A DNA stretch of 44,293 nucleotides from positions 1 to 44,293 of the forward strand of contig JAGLOF010000160.1 of the NCBI GenBank assembly GCA_023139105.1. The letters are read 5' to 3'. Both the position numbers and the translations under genes were made by a program. The notes under the pieces were generated by a model. It was not told the origin of the DNA. It was given only the letters and a program-made list of their open reading frames with translations, and made no database searches. This DNA comes from a bacterium (lineage in GTDB: Bacteria > Zhuqueibacterota > QNDG01 > JAGLOF01). Position 1 is the stretch's first letter; the number at the start of each line of letters is the position of its first letter. Shown here piece after piece: positions 25,652-35,600 of this stretch.

Positions 25652-26335
25652 CTAAAATGTAAAACCGATTACAATATCAAAGAAACGCGAACCCATCAAT
25701 CCATCACCCATTAATTCTGTCATGCCGGCATATACGTAAAAATATTTATGTACGATTAATCCCACACCAACAAAATAACCCCAATCATCATATGATATCA
25801 TAGTAGTATTTATGCCTTCTGCCAGATTTGTTTCAGCATTTACTATATAATATGTACCTTTTTTAGCTCCATAATAACGGCCGGCACCACCCATAATAAA
25901 TGGCAGGCGTGAACGGCTTCCAATACCCTTGTATGGCATATACCATGTAAGTGTGGCACCATGCATATTATATTGGACACCTCTGGGATAGACCTTTTTT
26001 GTTTTCAGGATATTATCAGGTGCAATATGAGTAAACTTCACACTATGTGACCAAAAAAGATAACCCAGAGTGACATCATAAATCTGTAACAAATCAATAC
26101 GTGACTGACCTCTCGTTCTGCCTCTGGGTACAGTCGCTAAATTAAAGTCAAAATAATGCTCATCCAATGTATCATCTACGGCAAACTGATGAGCATAATC
26201 CGTTATCACTCTGCCATATCCGAAACCGGCAAATGGCTTAATCTTAATTCTAATCTGCGCAGCAGCCGGAAACACCGCCAGAAACATTAATGCCAGCAAC
26301 AATGCTGCAGCAAATCTCATTTTAAGTTTCTTCAT
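25652..26335 (-). CDS. small outer-membrane beta-barrel protein
   Basis: 227 residues with a signal peptide (about 1-26, ending PAAAQ). About eight amphipathic strands rich in Tyr, Phe and Gly are visible, and the protein ends in aromatic FTF, a typical outer-membrane insertion signal. An AGGGG lies about 12 nt before the ATG. The family is not recognised. It is in the operon between ddl and the ABC genes. Confidence 0.65.
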   Translation of the reverse strand: MKKLKMRFAAALLLALMFLAVFPAAAQIRIKIKPFAGFGYGRVITDYAHQFAVDDTLDEHYFDFNLATVPRGRTRGQSRIDLLQIYDVTLGYLFWSHSVKFTHIAPDNILKTKKVYPRGVQYNMHGATLTWYMPYKGIGSRSRLPFIMGGAGRYYGAKKGTYYIVNAETNLAEGINTTMISYDDWGYFVGVGLIVHKYFYVYAGMTELMGDGLMGSRFFDIVIGFTF

Positions 26336-26365
26336 CAGTATGCAGTCCCCTTTCCGTAATCCATA

Positions 26366-27493
26366 TTAATCAATGCGACTATTTTTTAAGCATTTCCTGT
26401 CTTCATGATCTTCAATGGCAAGTTCAATTAACTTGCTTATTAATTCTGTGTAAGAAATTCCTGATTTCTCCCATAGATGTGGGTACATACTAATAGGTGT
26501 AAAACCCGGGATTGTATTGATTTCATTTACAAATAAATCACCATTATTTTTATCTAATAAAAAATCCACACGGCCTAAGCCGGCACAATCCAGGCTGCTG
26601 AAAGCACGGGCAGCCATCCATTTTATTTTTTCAGCAATATCATTGTCAATATCTGCCGGAGCCAATGTACGGCTTCCTTCAGATTGATATTTGGCTTCAT
26701 AATCATAAAACTCATTGCCAGGAAGAATCTCTCCAACTACTGATGTCTGCGGTTGATGATTACCTAAAACAGCACATTCCAGTTCTCTGGCATTTACACC
26801 TTTTTCTACTAATATTTTACGATCATATTCAGCTGCAATATTAATGGCCGTCCACAATTCTTCTGCTGATTTCACCTTGGAAATCCCTACGGAGGATCCG
26901 GCATTAGCCGGTTTAACAAAACATGGGAAACCGATTTCCTGATTAACAGCTTTAAGAATCCTGTCCGATTCTGCCATCCATGACTTCTTGGTAAACCAAA
27001 TAAAATCCGTTGAGGGCAGATCGTTCTGGAAAAACACCTGCTTCATCAGAACTTTATCCATACCCACAGACGAACCTAATACGCCGGATCCCACACATGG
27101 CCATCCTGCCATGGCAGCAAGTCCCTGGAAGGTTCCGTCTTCTCCAAAAGGCCCATGCAGTACAGGGAATGCAACATCTACCCGGACAATATCCAAAGTT
27201 CGCTCTCCGGGTTCAATTATGACCAATCCCTCTATTGTAGGATCTCCGGCAACTACACGCATTCCAGCCGCTCTGGCCAAAGCTTCGGGAGAATCCATGG
27301 GTTCATTGGGATCAAGCAGCCACCAGGTTCCATCCTTATCCAGACGTACTGCATGAATATTGTATTGATTCCTATCGATGTGTGTAAACACACCTGCAGC
27401 AGAGCTCATTGAGACCTCATGCTCCATATTGCGTCCGCCAAAAAATATGGCTACACATTTCTTATTTTCTATGTTTTTATTGGAATTATTCAT
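26366..27493 (-). CDS. ddl: D-alanine--D-alanine ligase
   Basis: Makes the D-Ala-D-Ala dipeptide for peptidoglycan, an ATP-grasp enzyme of the cytoplasm. In 375 residues it has GGRNMEHEVS near the start (the EHE Glu25 that binds substrate), PVLHGPFGEDG, FVKPANAGSSVGI, the omega loop EFYDYEAKY with the Tyr that marks D-Ala rather than D-lactate specificity, and the metal site RVDFLL and NEINTIPGFT. Start ATG 27493 is my choice; a TTG at 27544 would add 17 residues. No strong ribosome site precedes either. It is the first gene of the run that includes the ABC and TonB genes, 30 nt ahead of the barrel gene. Confidence 0.93.
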   Translation of the reverse strand: MNNSNKNIENKKCVAIFFGGRNMEHEVSMSSAAGVFTHIDRNQYNIHAVRLDKDGTWWLLDPNEPMDSPEALARAAGMRVVAGDPTIEGLVIIEPGERTLDIVRVDVAFPVLHGPFGEDGTFQGLAAMAGWPCVGSGVLGSSVGMDKVLMKQVFFQNDLPSTDFIWFTKKSWMAESDRILKAVNQEIGFPCFVKPANAGSSVGISKVKSAEELWTAINIAAEYDRKILVEKGVNARELECAVLGNHQPQTSVVGEILPGNEFYDYEAKYQSEGSRTLAPADIDNDIAEKIKWMAARAFSSLDCAGLGRVDFLLDKNNGDLFVNEINTIPGFTPISMYPHLWEKSGISYTELISKLIELAIEDHEDRKCLKNSRID

Positions 27494-27952
27494 AACATAC
27501 AAGATACATCTACACCCGCTTTTATGCAAGATGGTTTTCTGCAATTTCTATTATGAATGGAACAATATCATTAATAATTATTTCTAATGTCATATCTTAC
27601 AATTGTTCTGCCGAAAAATCTTGAGATCCAACGTGTATAAATAGAACATTCTTACGTAAATCATCAAAATAAAGCCTATAAAAAGATTTTCCAAGTCCTA
27701 CAACATAATACAATACGGCTATAATTGTGTTCTCCCTGATGAATTTTCCCGAAAATCAGAATAAATAAAAACTTGGCACTATGCAGAATCAAGTGAATAG
27801 TTTTTTAAAGTTATAAGTTGTGGATGAAAAAGACTGTTATTATCCACTTAAAACAACATGGGGCCTAAAAAAAATAGGGTAGATTTTAAATAACACGTAT
27901 ATTAGGTAGCTCAACAAACATACTCAGAGCAAATAGATAGAAAATATCTTCA

Positions 27953-28001
27953 AATTAAAAAGAGACAAGCGGAAACCGGAACCGTTTGTCTCTTTTTAAT
28001 T
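27953..28001. terminator. strong hairpin, possible bidirectional terminator
   Basis: AATTAAAAAGAGACAA (27953-27968) is the exact complement of TTGTCTCTTTTTAATT (27986-28001), with GCGG/CCGT extending the stem through a wobble pair. T-runs occur on both strands. It may end the operon to its right (genes at 29515-41612) before the repeats were inserted, or an unseen short RNA. Confidence 0.55.
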
Positions 28002-28091
28002 ATATTGGGCTTCTTTAAAAAATGTTAGTCCAAGTTCCAAATGCGACAGGTCTTAAATTGAAAAAATGTTACAAAAATACTTTACTTAAAG

Positions 28092-28135
28092 TCGAACAAA
28101 GCTTTAGCAACGAACAAGACGAACAACGAAAACGG
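28092..28135. repeat. AACGAAC-type edge repeat (left)
   Basis: AGCTTTAGCAACGAACAAG continues with ACGAACAACGAA. It is the complement type of the TTGTTCG array at 29350-29500, so the two flank the composite repeat units in opposite orientation. The same phrase begins the island at 39938. Confidence 0.65.
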
Positions 28136-28145
28136 CAGGGCGGCT

Positions 28146-28345
28146 CCGTGTCTTTCGTGGGCAATGCTCTTGCTCTCCACCACGGAGCGATCGATCAATT
28201 TGCAGTTCCTGCTGAGCCTTGAGGAGACTGCCGCGATCGCCTAAAGAGCAGGCTCCCTCGCAGTGACAGGCGTTGATTAATGCAATAACCAACCAAGTAT
28301 TTTTTCATGGTAGAGATCCTGAAACAAGTTCAGGAAGACAAAAAT
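28146..28345. repeat. composite repeat unit 1
   Basis: Blocks in order: CCGTGTCTTTCGTGGGCAATG, CTCTTGCTCTCCACCACGGA, CGATCGATCAATTTGCAGTTC, GGAGACTGCCGCGATCGCC (28223-28241) with AGGCTCCCTCGCAGTGACAGG, and GATCCTGAAACAAGTTCAGG then AAGACAAA. Confidence 0.8.
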
Positions 28346-28509
28346 TGAATGGCAATACATGTTAAATATCTCGTGGCAGGTCATACCCCCTTATGTGTTC
28401 CGGCAGGGCTGGGTGGCTCCGTATCTTTCGTGGGCAATGCTCTTTTTTTTGCTCTGGTGTATCCTGTTAATCCTGTAATCCTGTCTAATTTCTGTTGTCT
28501 GTTTTTTAC

Positions 28510-28868
28510 TCACAGGATTAAACACAGACCCTGCTAATGATAGACCCCGGCCAAAAAATTACCGGGGAGACACATTGTTTAATTGCTCCAGGGATCCAGG
28601 TAGATCCGCTCTGACCCACGAAATCCGTGTCATCTGTGTTCCATTTGCTCTGGGAGCTTCTTCGCTCTTTTTCGTGGACGTCGTGGGCAATGCTCTTGCT
28701 CTCCACCCCGGAACGATCGATCAATTTGCAGTTCCCACTGAGCCTTGAGGAGACTGCCGCGATCGCCTAAAGAGCAGGCTCCCTCGCAGAGACAGGAATT
28801 GACGGATGCAATAACTAATCGAGTGTTTTTCGTGGTAGAGATCCTGAAACAAGTTCAGGAAGACAAAG
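28510..28868. repeat. composite repeat unit 2 with GACCCCGG hairpin block
   Basis: Starts with CACAGGATTAAACACAGA and the CCCCGG/CCGGGG hairpin block (about 28544-28572), the same as at 10412-10440. Then TCCGTGTCATCTGTG, the CTCTCCACC block, GGAGACTGCCGCGATCGCC from 28749 and GATCCTGAAACAAGTTCAGG. Confidence 0.8.
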
Positions 28869-28899
28869 ATTAATTTCCCTCTATTTCAATCCGTATTAA

Positions 28900-29108
28900 T
28901 CCGCACTTTCCGTGTCATCTGTGTGCCATGCTCTAGCTCTCCACCACGGAACGATCGATCAATTTGCAGTTCCTGCTGAGCTTTGAGGAGACTGCCGCGA
29001 TCGCCTAAAGAGCAGGCTCCCTCGCAGTGACAGGCGTTGACAGATGCCATAACTCACCGAGTGTTTTTCGTGGCATAGATCCTGACATAAGTTCAGGAAG
29101 ACAAAAAT
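28900..29108. repeat. composite repeat unit 3
   Basis: TCCGTGTCATCTGTG, the CTCTCCACCACGGAA block, GGAGACTGCCGCGATCGCC (from 28987) and GATCCTGACATAAGTTCAGG in the same order as the other units. Confidence 0.8.
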
Positions 29109-29149
29109 TAATTTCCCTCTATTTCAATCCGTATTATTCCGGAGTGTTC

Positions 29150-29345
29150 CGTGTCATCTGTGTGCCATATACTCTGGGAGCTTCTTCGTTCTTTTTCGTG
29201 GACTCCGTGTCTTTCGTGGATAATGCTCTTGCTCTCCACCCCGGAGCTGATCACTCAATTTGCAGTTCCCGCTGATCCTTGAGGAGACTGCCGCGATCGC
29301 CTAAAGAACAGGCTCCCTCGCAGAGACAGGAATTGACGGATGCCA
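29150..29345. repeat. composite repeat unit 4
   Basis: TCCGTGTCATCTGTG, TCCGTGTCTTTCGTGG, the CTCTCCACC block and GGAGACTGCCGCGATCGCC from 29283, ending near GGAATTGACGGATGCC. The GATCCTGAAACAAG block is missing. Confidence 0.8.
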
Positions 29346-29349
29346 ATAT

Positions 29350-29500
29350 CAATATCTTTTCTCTCTTGTTCGTTTAGTTAGTCTTGTTCGTTGCCAAGCT
29401 CTATATCTTTTCTCTCTTGTTCGTTTTGTTCGTCTTGTTCGTTGCTAATCTCTATATCTTTTCTCTTTTGTTCGTTGCTAATCTCTACATCTTTTCCCTG
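29350..29500. repeat. TTGTTCG array, about three degenerate units
   Basis: Repeats of the form TATCTTTTCTCTCTTGTTCG followed by TTTTGTTCG(TC) and TTGTTCGTTGC(TAATCTC), at about 29350-29399, 29400-29452 and 29453-29486 with a shorter remnant after. Units shorten and diverge rightward. It abuts the gene at 29515. Confidence 0.75.
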
Positions 29501-29514
29501 TTCTAAACAGAATA

Positions 29515-30123
29515 CTATTTCCCCTCAAACTCGCCAAAAAAATAATAATCCAGATCATCTGACCCATCTACATCCTCAAGCAAAACAAAATCACTCTTTC
29601 TTATAGGTTTTGAACGGTTCTGCTTGATTATTTTGCAGATAGTCCTGCCATTCTTTATCCTGACAATTTCCATACTTCCAACTTTAACATTACCCGACCT
29701 GCCTTTACGATAGACAGCATATCTTTGCCCGATGGCCCCATAGCCAAGATCTCCATTTAACAATACCCATTCCATAACAACATTAATAACAGGCATCTCT
29801 GAACGTACAGCCACAGGCCATTGACGGCTTGCCTTTGCTAATTTTGTGGCATGTACATAATCATTTATCCTTATCTTATAAGGAGCCACTTCTTCTATAA
29901 TTTTACCGGCAGCAAGGTTATTCTTAAACAACACAAGCTTTATTTTGCCAACTACGAAAGATTGACCACCGGATTTGCGATAGATATCAATGCTCTCGCC
30001 AATCCTGCCTATACCGGCATCAGTATCCAGCAAGACATACGCTGAGACCTTTCGGATCACATTCTGTGCTTGCAGAAAAGATGTAAAACAAAGCAACACA
30101 GAAAGATTTAATAATATTTTCAT
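29515..30123 (-). CDS. exported protein with duplicated FlgT-C-like domain
   Basis: A 202-residue protein with a signal peptide (MKILLNLSVLLCFTSFLQAQ). The mature part is two copies of a roughly 60-residue beta domain: YVLLDTDAGIGRIGESIDIYR to INDYV, and WVLLNGDLGYGAIGQRYAVYRK to KSDFV. The pattern (G-x-x-G-x-x-Y/I-x-Y-R-K, then V-G-x-x-x-I/V) resembles small SH3-like barrels of the FlgT C-terminal type. The function is unknown. The start is uncertain (ATGs at 30138, 30129 and 30123); 30123 leaves GGGA 9 nt upstream and a compact signal peptide. It is last in a four-gene operon. Confidence 0.65.
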   Translation of the reverse strand: MKILLNLSVLLCFTSFLQAQNVIRKVSAYVLLDTDAGIGRIGESIDIYRKSGGQSFVVGKIKLVLFKNNLAAGKIIEEVAPYKIRINDYVHATKLAKASRQWPVAVRSEMPVINVVMEWVLLNGDLGYGAIGQRYAVYRKGRSGNVKVGSMEIVRIKNGRTICKIIKQNRSKPIRKSDFVLLEDVDGSDDLDYYFFGEFEGK

Positions 30124-30144
30124 ATTCATCAATCCCATTACATT

Positions 30145-31674
30145 TTAAAAATTATAGCGAAATGACAAGCGCAGTGTCGGTATGGGTTCTACACCGATAA
30201 TACCATCCACCCAGACACCCAGGGCTGTTGGAATCCGAAAACCCAGATTGAAATTGGCCAACGGCAAATTGACCAATGGATCCGACGGATCATCCGTTAC
30301 GGCCGCCTCTTCAACGACTGTAGGTTTGATCTCATCTACCATGGATATTGATCCGCCCAGGAAAAAATACTTAAAATCCAGGGTAAGACCGCCTCCATAC
30401 TTAAACTTTAATCCACGCTGCTCTTCACCGATAAGATCATATCCGAATTGACCGGAATAACTTGTCAATCTTAATATCATATTGAAATTACCGCTGCCAA
30501 ATACAATACCCAGGTTATAAGCTCTGGGAAATTCAATATTCAAACGGTGTGAATTATTCTCTTCTTTACGTTCGGTACGAGTAAGCTGAGCCAGATTAAT
30601 TGCCGTGGGATCAATCATATCGGCTACTCCGCCATCGCCACTCACACTATCTTCTTCCAGTTTAATAAATGGAATTTCATGCATTACAGAAGAATATGTA
30701 CCGCGGCTCTTCAAAGTAGGAGGCAGGTCAATAGTCAATCCAATCTGGAGTCTTTCTGAGATTTTTTTTATCAGACCGATCTTACATCCCCAGCCTGATC
30801 CGCTGAAATCACTCTGCATGGATTGACTCAATGCATTGGTTTCACCGGCCGCAAAGTCAATATTAGCATCATTGGGATCATTAAACGCATACTCATTACC
30901 AGACATCTCAATAATACCGTCAATGTTGGCACGAGCTCTTGCACTGGCATTAATATTATATCGACTGGCTGTTAATCCCATCATAAATCCATCTGCCAAC
31001 TCAGCTCCAAAACCCACCATGAATTGATTCACAGCTACATCAAGGCTGCTCACCATATTGGCATGTACACGCATACGGATACGTCTTGTAGTATTTTCAA
31101 TATTCTGTTCCGAATCAATAAGAGCTTCAATTCCGGTACCCTGTATATCAAGATTCAACCTTAGAGGCGTACTGAAACCAAAACCTATACCCATGCTCTT
31201 TCCATTTAAAGAAAATGGAATAGCCATACCAAATCCAGCTATGTCAGAGCGAAAACCGGCTACAGGTTTCAAATCAGGATATGCAACACTACTGCCGGAA
31301 GTTCCATAATTTGACAAGGCAGAGTCCATTTCCGTATTGATTTTGGCTTCTATATCATAGAGACTGCTGAAATTTGTGAGATCCTGAGATATGCCTGGCA
31401 CCCAGTCCATGATCACACTTCTCTTCTCAAGACTGCCCAAAGCCGCCGGATTCCAGGATAGAGCACTTGCATCTGCATAAGGCCATACTACACTGCGCCC
31501 GGCTGCATTGGCACCTGATCCCAGCCCCACAAGTGATCCGCTGAGAGTGAATCGCACATTAAGGCGGCTGATGGCTAGAGAAGCCAGAGGATGATCCGAA
31601 TCAGTCTGCGCATAAAACGTATCACTGCTCATAAAGGAGAGAGCGATGATCATAAATATAACTTTTCTCATCAT
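30145..31674 (-). CDS. FadL/OmpP1-like outer-membrane barrel
   Basis: 509 residues with a signal peptide (ending TFYAQ). Its GLGSGANAAGRSVVWPYADASALSWNPAAL resembles the start of FadL and PorV-type barrels, and the strands GIGFGFSTPLRLNLDIQ, MGLTASRYNINASAR and FNMILRLTSYSGQFGYD fit a barrel. It ends in aromatic YNF. GGGAG lies 3-6 nt before two adjacent ATGs. It is 9 nt behind the PorV-like gene. FadL proteins pass hydrophobic molecules; whether this one does is unknown. Confidence 0.72.
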   Translation of the reverse strand: MMRKVIFMIIALSFMSSDTFYAQTDSDHPLASLAISRLNVRFTLSGSLVGLGSGANAAGRSVVWPYADASALSWNPAALGSLEKRSVIMDWVPGISQDLTNFSSLYDIEAKINTEMDSALSNYGTSGSSVAYPDLKPVAGFRSDIAGFGMAIPFSLNGKSMGIGFGFSTPLRLNLDIQGTGIEALIDSEQNIENTTRRIRMRVHANMVSSLDVAVNQFMVGFGAELADGFMMGLTASRYNINASARARANIDGIIEMSGNEYAFNDPNDANIDFAAGETNALSQSMQSDFSGSGWGCKIGLIKKISERLQIGLTIDLPPTLKSRGTYSSVMHEIPFIKLEEDSVSGDGGVADMIDPTAINLAQLTRTERKEENNSHRLNIEFPRAYNLGIVFGSGNFNMILRLTSYSGQFGYDLIGEEQRGLKFKYGGGLTLDFKYFFLGGSISMVDEIKPTVVEEAAVTDDPSDPLVNLPLANFNLGFRIPTALGVWVDGIIGVEPIPTLRLSFRYNF

Positions 31675-31683
31675 TAACTCCCT

Positions 31684-32631
31684 TTAAAACCAGATAGATG
31701 TTGATACACGAGGTGTCGATGCCAGGAAATAAGTCTGATAGGCAAAATCCAGACGTATGCCGAATTTCCTTTTAAAGTACTGCACACCCAAGCCCCAATT
31801 AAACTTTCTCATCGGATCTGCTCCAAGAGATTGTGACCAGCCGCAACGTACGAACAAGAGTTTAAACAGCCGCCACTCCATTCCCAATAGTACTCTATCC
31901 TGCATCTGACGGGTCAACGCCTTGTCCCAATCCAACACAAAGACAAGGTTGGGGCGTGCCAGAAAGGCCGTACCCATTACCAATGAAGAAGGAACTGACT
32001 CACCATAATTGACATCACGGGTTCTGTTGTTGTAATTGACATTATTTAAAAAATCACGATAAAGCACTCCCATGGTCCAGCGTCTGGCAAATTTCCAGCG
32101 AAATCCCAGATCCAGGCCATATCCGGTACCACTGCCTTGAATCTGAAGTTCGCCGCCATCGGGATTGTTACCAAAGGAGACTGTACGCATCTTGAAAGTT
32201 GCGCCTATTGACATACCCTTAAAGACTGCACCGAATCTATCGAGCTTGACTCCTCCTGACAGAAGTGCCGTTGTCTCACGCCACACCTCATCACCGGCCG
32301 ACAAGACAGCACCTCCTACACCGACATCCCCGAAATGCCGTGCGCCGGTAAGCAGATAGTATTGAACAATATTAAATTGTTTGGCATACATTGTACTCAC
32401 CTGCCACCCTCTGACATATGGCAGGCCGGCAGGATTCCAGAATACACCGTAGGCATCGCTGGCCAGAGCAACATAAGCTCCACCCATACCCATAGGACGT
32501 GCGCCATAACCGATATCCACAAAAGCCGAAGGGATATCAGCACGCACTGACCCTGTCAATACCAGGCAGAATAATATTGCCTGATATATGCGCATCAGTC
32601 TTTTACTCATCATATTTTTTCTCATATCCAT
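31684..32631 (-). CDS. PorV/PorQ-like outer-membrane protein
   Basis: 315 residues with a signal peptide (about 1-31, after a positively charged start). The motif GARPMGMGGAYVALASDAYGVFWNPAGL at about 43-70 is the hallmark of PorV-like barrels. The barrel ends in aromatic IWF. PorV shuttles substrates of the type IX secretion system in Bacteroidetes; in other FCB bacteria its role is unproven. A GGTGA ribosome site precedes the ATG. It starts 23 nt behind the giant phosphoesterase gene, so it may help to export or anchor it. Confidence 0.8.
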   Translation of the reverse strand: MDMRKNMMSKRLMRIYQAILFCLVLTGSVRADIPSAFVDIGYGARPMGMGGAYVALASDAYGVFWNPAGLPYVRGWQVSTMYAKQFNIVQYYLLTGARHFGDVGVGGAVLSAGDEVWRETTALLSGGVKLDRFGAVFKGMSIGATFKMRTVSFGNNPDGGELQIQGSGTGYGLDLGFRWKFARRWTMGVLYRDFLNNVNYNNRTRDVNYGESVPSSLVMGTAFLARPNLVFVLDWDKALTRQMQDRVLLGMEWRLFKLLFVRCGWSQSLGADPMRKFNWGLGVQYFKRKFGIRLDFAYQTYFLASTPRVSTSIWF

Positions 32632-32654
32632 TAATGATCACCAAATTGAATTGA

Positions 32655-35600
32655 TTACTTTACCAGTACAACAGATTTCAACAACGTTGCAGTATCCTGA
32701 CCGTCTCTGGCCGTGATGTATAACATATAACGACCATTCAGAGCCATATCTCCATAATCGGTCAGGCCGTCCCACTCCAATATGTATGGTTCATCTTTTA
32801 TTATTTGTTGATCTACCAAAAGTTCACGGACTAAAGTGCCATTCATATTATACAGTTTGACTGTAACCGCCAAATACGTAGAAGCCCTGGAAGTTAAAGT
32901 AAAACCAATGTTCAACGGTCCCAGAACAGGACTAAATGGATTTGGCAGGGCAGAATATGCACGGATTCCCAGTTTTTCAGTGGGAATGAGCAATGTCCAT
33001 TGTGCCAGGGTATCCGAATCAATGGAGATCCTGTCTATCTCCGTTATTCCGGTTCGAATATCCCATTTAAGCCTTGAGGCGTCCCACATACCAAGGCGGA
33101 TATCTTCCGGCGCCACTGCTGCCACCGATGCAGCTATGTCAGCCATTTGGCGGGATGCATCTTGTTTTGCTGCGGCCAGAGACACACCAAGAGGCAGGGT
33201 CATAGTCATGGGAGAATTCAATATTAGATAGGCGGGCTGTAGCGCATAAATTTTACCCACAGCCAGATAGTCTCTCATTACCTTCTTTACCTGGGGAACA
33301 GCCGGATATTTTACGCTGAATGATATGGGCTGCACTACACTGTTTGTATCCAATGCAAAAAAACCACCTCGATAATCCCGGAAGATCCTTGCTCCGTCCC
33401 CCGGTTCAATACTCGCTACAACATGTATCCTGAGTGAATCCATGAAATCTGTATAGGAATCAGTCAAACGAATCCAGAGGGGGCCGATGAAATCTATCTT
33501 GGGATAAATCTTACCCGATGCGCCTACAGAATCAACTGCAGTAATGGCGTCTACACTCCACACAGGATCAACATTCATCTGTCTGCCGTCTGCGGTCTTT
33601 GCCGCATAATTGAATGATGCTACAGATCCGCCCTGTACCAACAGCGGCCCGGTTATGGAGAGTTCGGCCAGTTCAACCTCTTCCAGATAGATATCCACGT
33701 CCTTAAGGATGGGGCCGGACCATAGATTAAGAGAATGACTTGCCGGACTACCCAGATATCCGGGTTCTTCAACATATAGCGTATAGTCTGAAGCCGGCAG
33801 GTCTGTAAATATATACTCACCGGCAGTATTTGTCGTATCAGTCCATATTGATGAGCCTTTTCTGACAGTGATCCGCACTTCAGCCATGCCAATACTGTCT
33901 TCAATACTCATAACCTTACCGCTGACATTGCCGTAGAGCGGACGCATCTCAATGTTAACCGAATCTACAGACGTAGCAAGTTTACCAGTGGCCGTTGTAT
34001 CAGCAAAACCAGGCATCGATGCCTGCACATCATATGGATATACTATAGGTAACATTCGAATAGGTTTCGTATCATACACACCGCTGCTATTTGCAGTGGT
34101 CTGCATTTCATTGCCATGACCATCATGAATCCTGACCTGAACGCCGCCAAGCCTCTTTTGAGTTTTGAGATTGTAAATACGCCCATGGATACGACCGCTA
34201 TTTTTGCTGAGCAAAAGCTGCAGGTCGTCACTTGTGGCCATAACAATAACGGCATCAGGCGCAGTATAACCTGCCTTGCTGGCACTGATAGAATAAGTAC
34301 CCGCATCAAGTGCGTCAAAACAATAGATGCCATCTGCATTTGATACCATATTCATGCGGATATCTTCAGCCTGGCTCACCAGGGCAACCGTCGCGCCGGC
34401 TAAAGGTCCGGCACCATCTGATACTGTGCCTGCTATATGTTTGCCATATTTGCGCAAGCTAACATCTACTACAACAGTATCTCCGCCAATCAAGGTTATT
34501 GCTGTTACCGAAGTATCTGCATATCCTTCTCCTGACGCTGCCAGCGTATATGTACCTGCCGGAAGGAAGAGTTGTCGATCTTCCGAAGCAAAATCATAAT
34601 TACCGTCATCATCTGATATTGCTGTAGCGACAATGCCACTACCATCTGAAAGATCAATTGCAGCCAGGGCAATAGCTCCGTTAGCCGCCAGATCTGTCAC
34701 CTGTCCTTTGATCCTTCCAAAATTCTTCTGTAATTCCAATGAATAACTCCGCAGCTCCTCACCTGACTGCAATATGACTATCTTGGATATATCAGGGAAG
34801 GTATAACCTGTTTTCGAAGCCGTAATTGTATAGCTACCGCCAAGAGGGGATAGATTCAAGGCATATGCACCATCGGCTGTTGTAATAGTCTGATAAATTG
34901 TACTGCCGATTTCTGCACGCACAACTGCATTATCAACAGGATCCGCACTTTTGTCCCTCACTGTTCCACTGAGCATTGTTGTAGAGGCCTCAAGATCATA
35001 ATTTGACCCCCTGTCTATCCCGGCAGTCAAAGCCCCGGTATCAGCATTTTTTGAGATATATCCTGCTTTGGAGGCTACTATTGTATAGCCGTTGATATGT
35101 GGTTCAAGTTCCAGCACATATGTACCGTCAGCTTTTGATGTTGTGGAGATCCCCGTATTCTCCACAGTGATAAGGACATTCATCAACAATTCGTGTGAAT
35201 CTTTATCTTTAACAACACCGTGTACAGTAACAATATTCCGCTCGAGCACAATATTACGTCCATCCAATGTCTGGGCCTGCCCGACCTGTACATTAATAGT
35301 ATTTGAGATAAAACCTGTCTTCTCAGCATGCAATTGATAAGTGCCAGCCTGGAGGCTAAGCGTATAATATCCTTCATCATCAGCATTAACGTCAAGAGTA
35401 ATGCCATTGACTGCCACTACTTTAGCTCCTGCCACACCTACACCGTCAAATAAAATTCTACCGGAAACTACACTGGCATTGGGCGTAAGAATAAAATCGA
35501 CACCATCTGCCTTCTGTCCGGGATTGATAATTACATCATGGGGATTGGTGACCAGGTAACCTGTTTTTGCGGCTGCAACAGTATATGAACCGGGAGCAAT

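Larger units (their letters stand above)
27494..29514. other. 2-kb gene-free region rich in repeats
   Basis: The left part (27494-27950) is AT-rich and I see no gene or RNA in it. A 16-bp perfect inverted repeat lies at 27953-28001. From about 28092 to 29500 there are four full or partial copies of a composite repeat edged by TTGTTCG-type sequences in opposite orientation at the two ends. Short frames here are not coding. Confidence 0.8.

Noticed and set aside
27818-27848. Two DnaA-box-like sequences (TTGTGGATGA and TTATCCACT) suggesting a replication origin
   Set aside because: Each has a mismatch to the TTATCCACA consensus, only two are present, and no dnaA, dnaN or other origin gene is near.
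29027-29275. Open frame of 82 codons within the composite repeats
   Set aside because: Other copies of the same repeat do not keep the frame.
29350-29500. Regularly spaced repeats resembling a CRISPR array
   Set aside because: Units are degenerate, of unequal length and joined without unique spacers, and no cas gene is near.
28092-29500. Insertion sequence with transposase
   Set aside because: No open frame resembling a transposase exists in the block; only non-coding repeats are seen.
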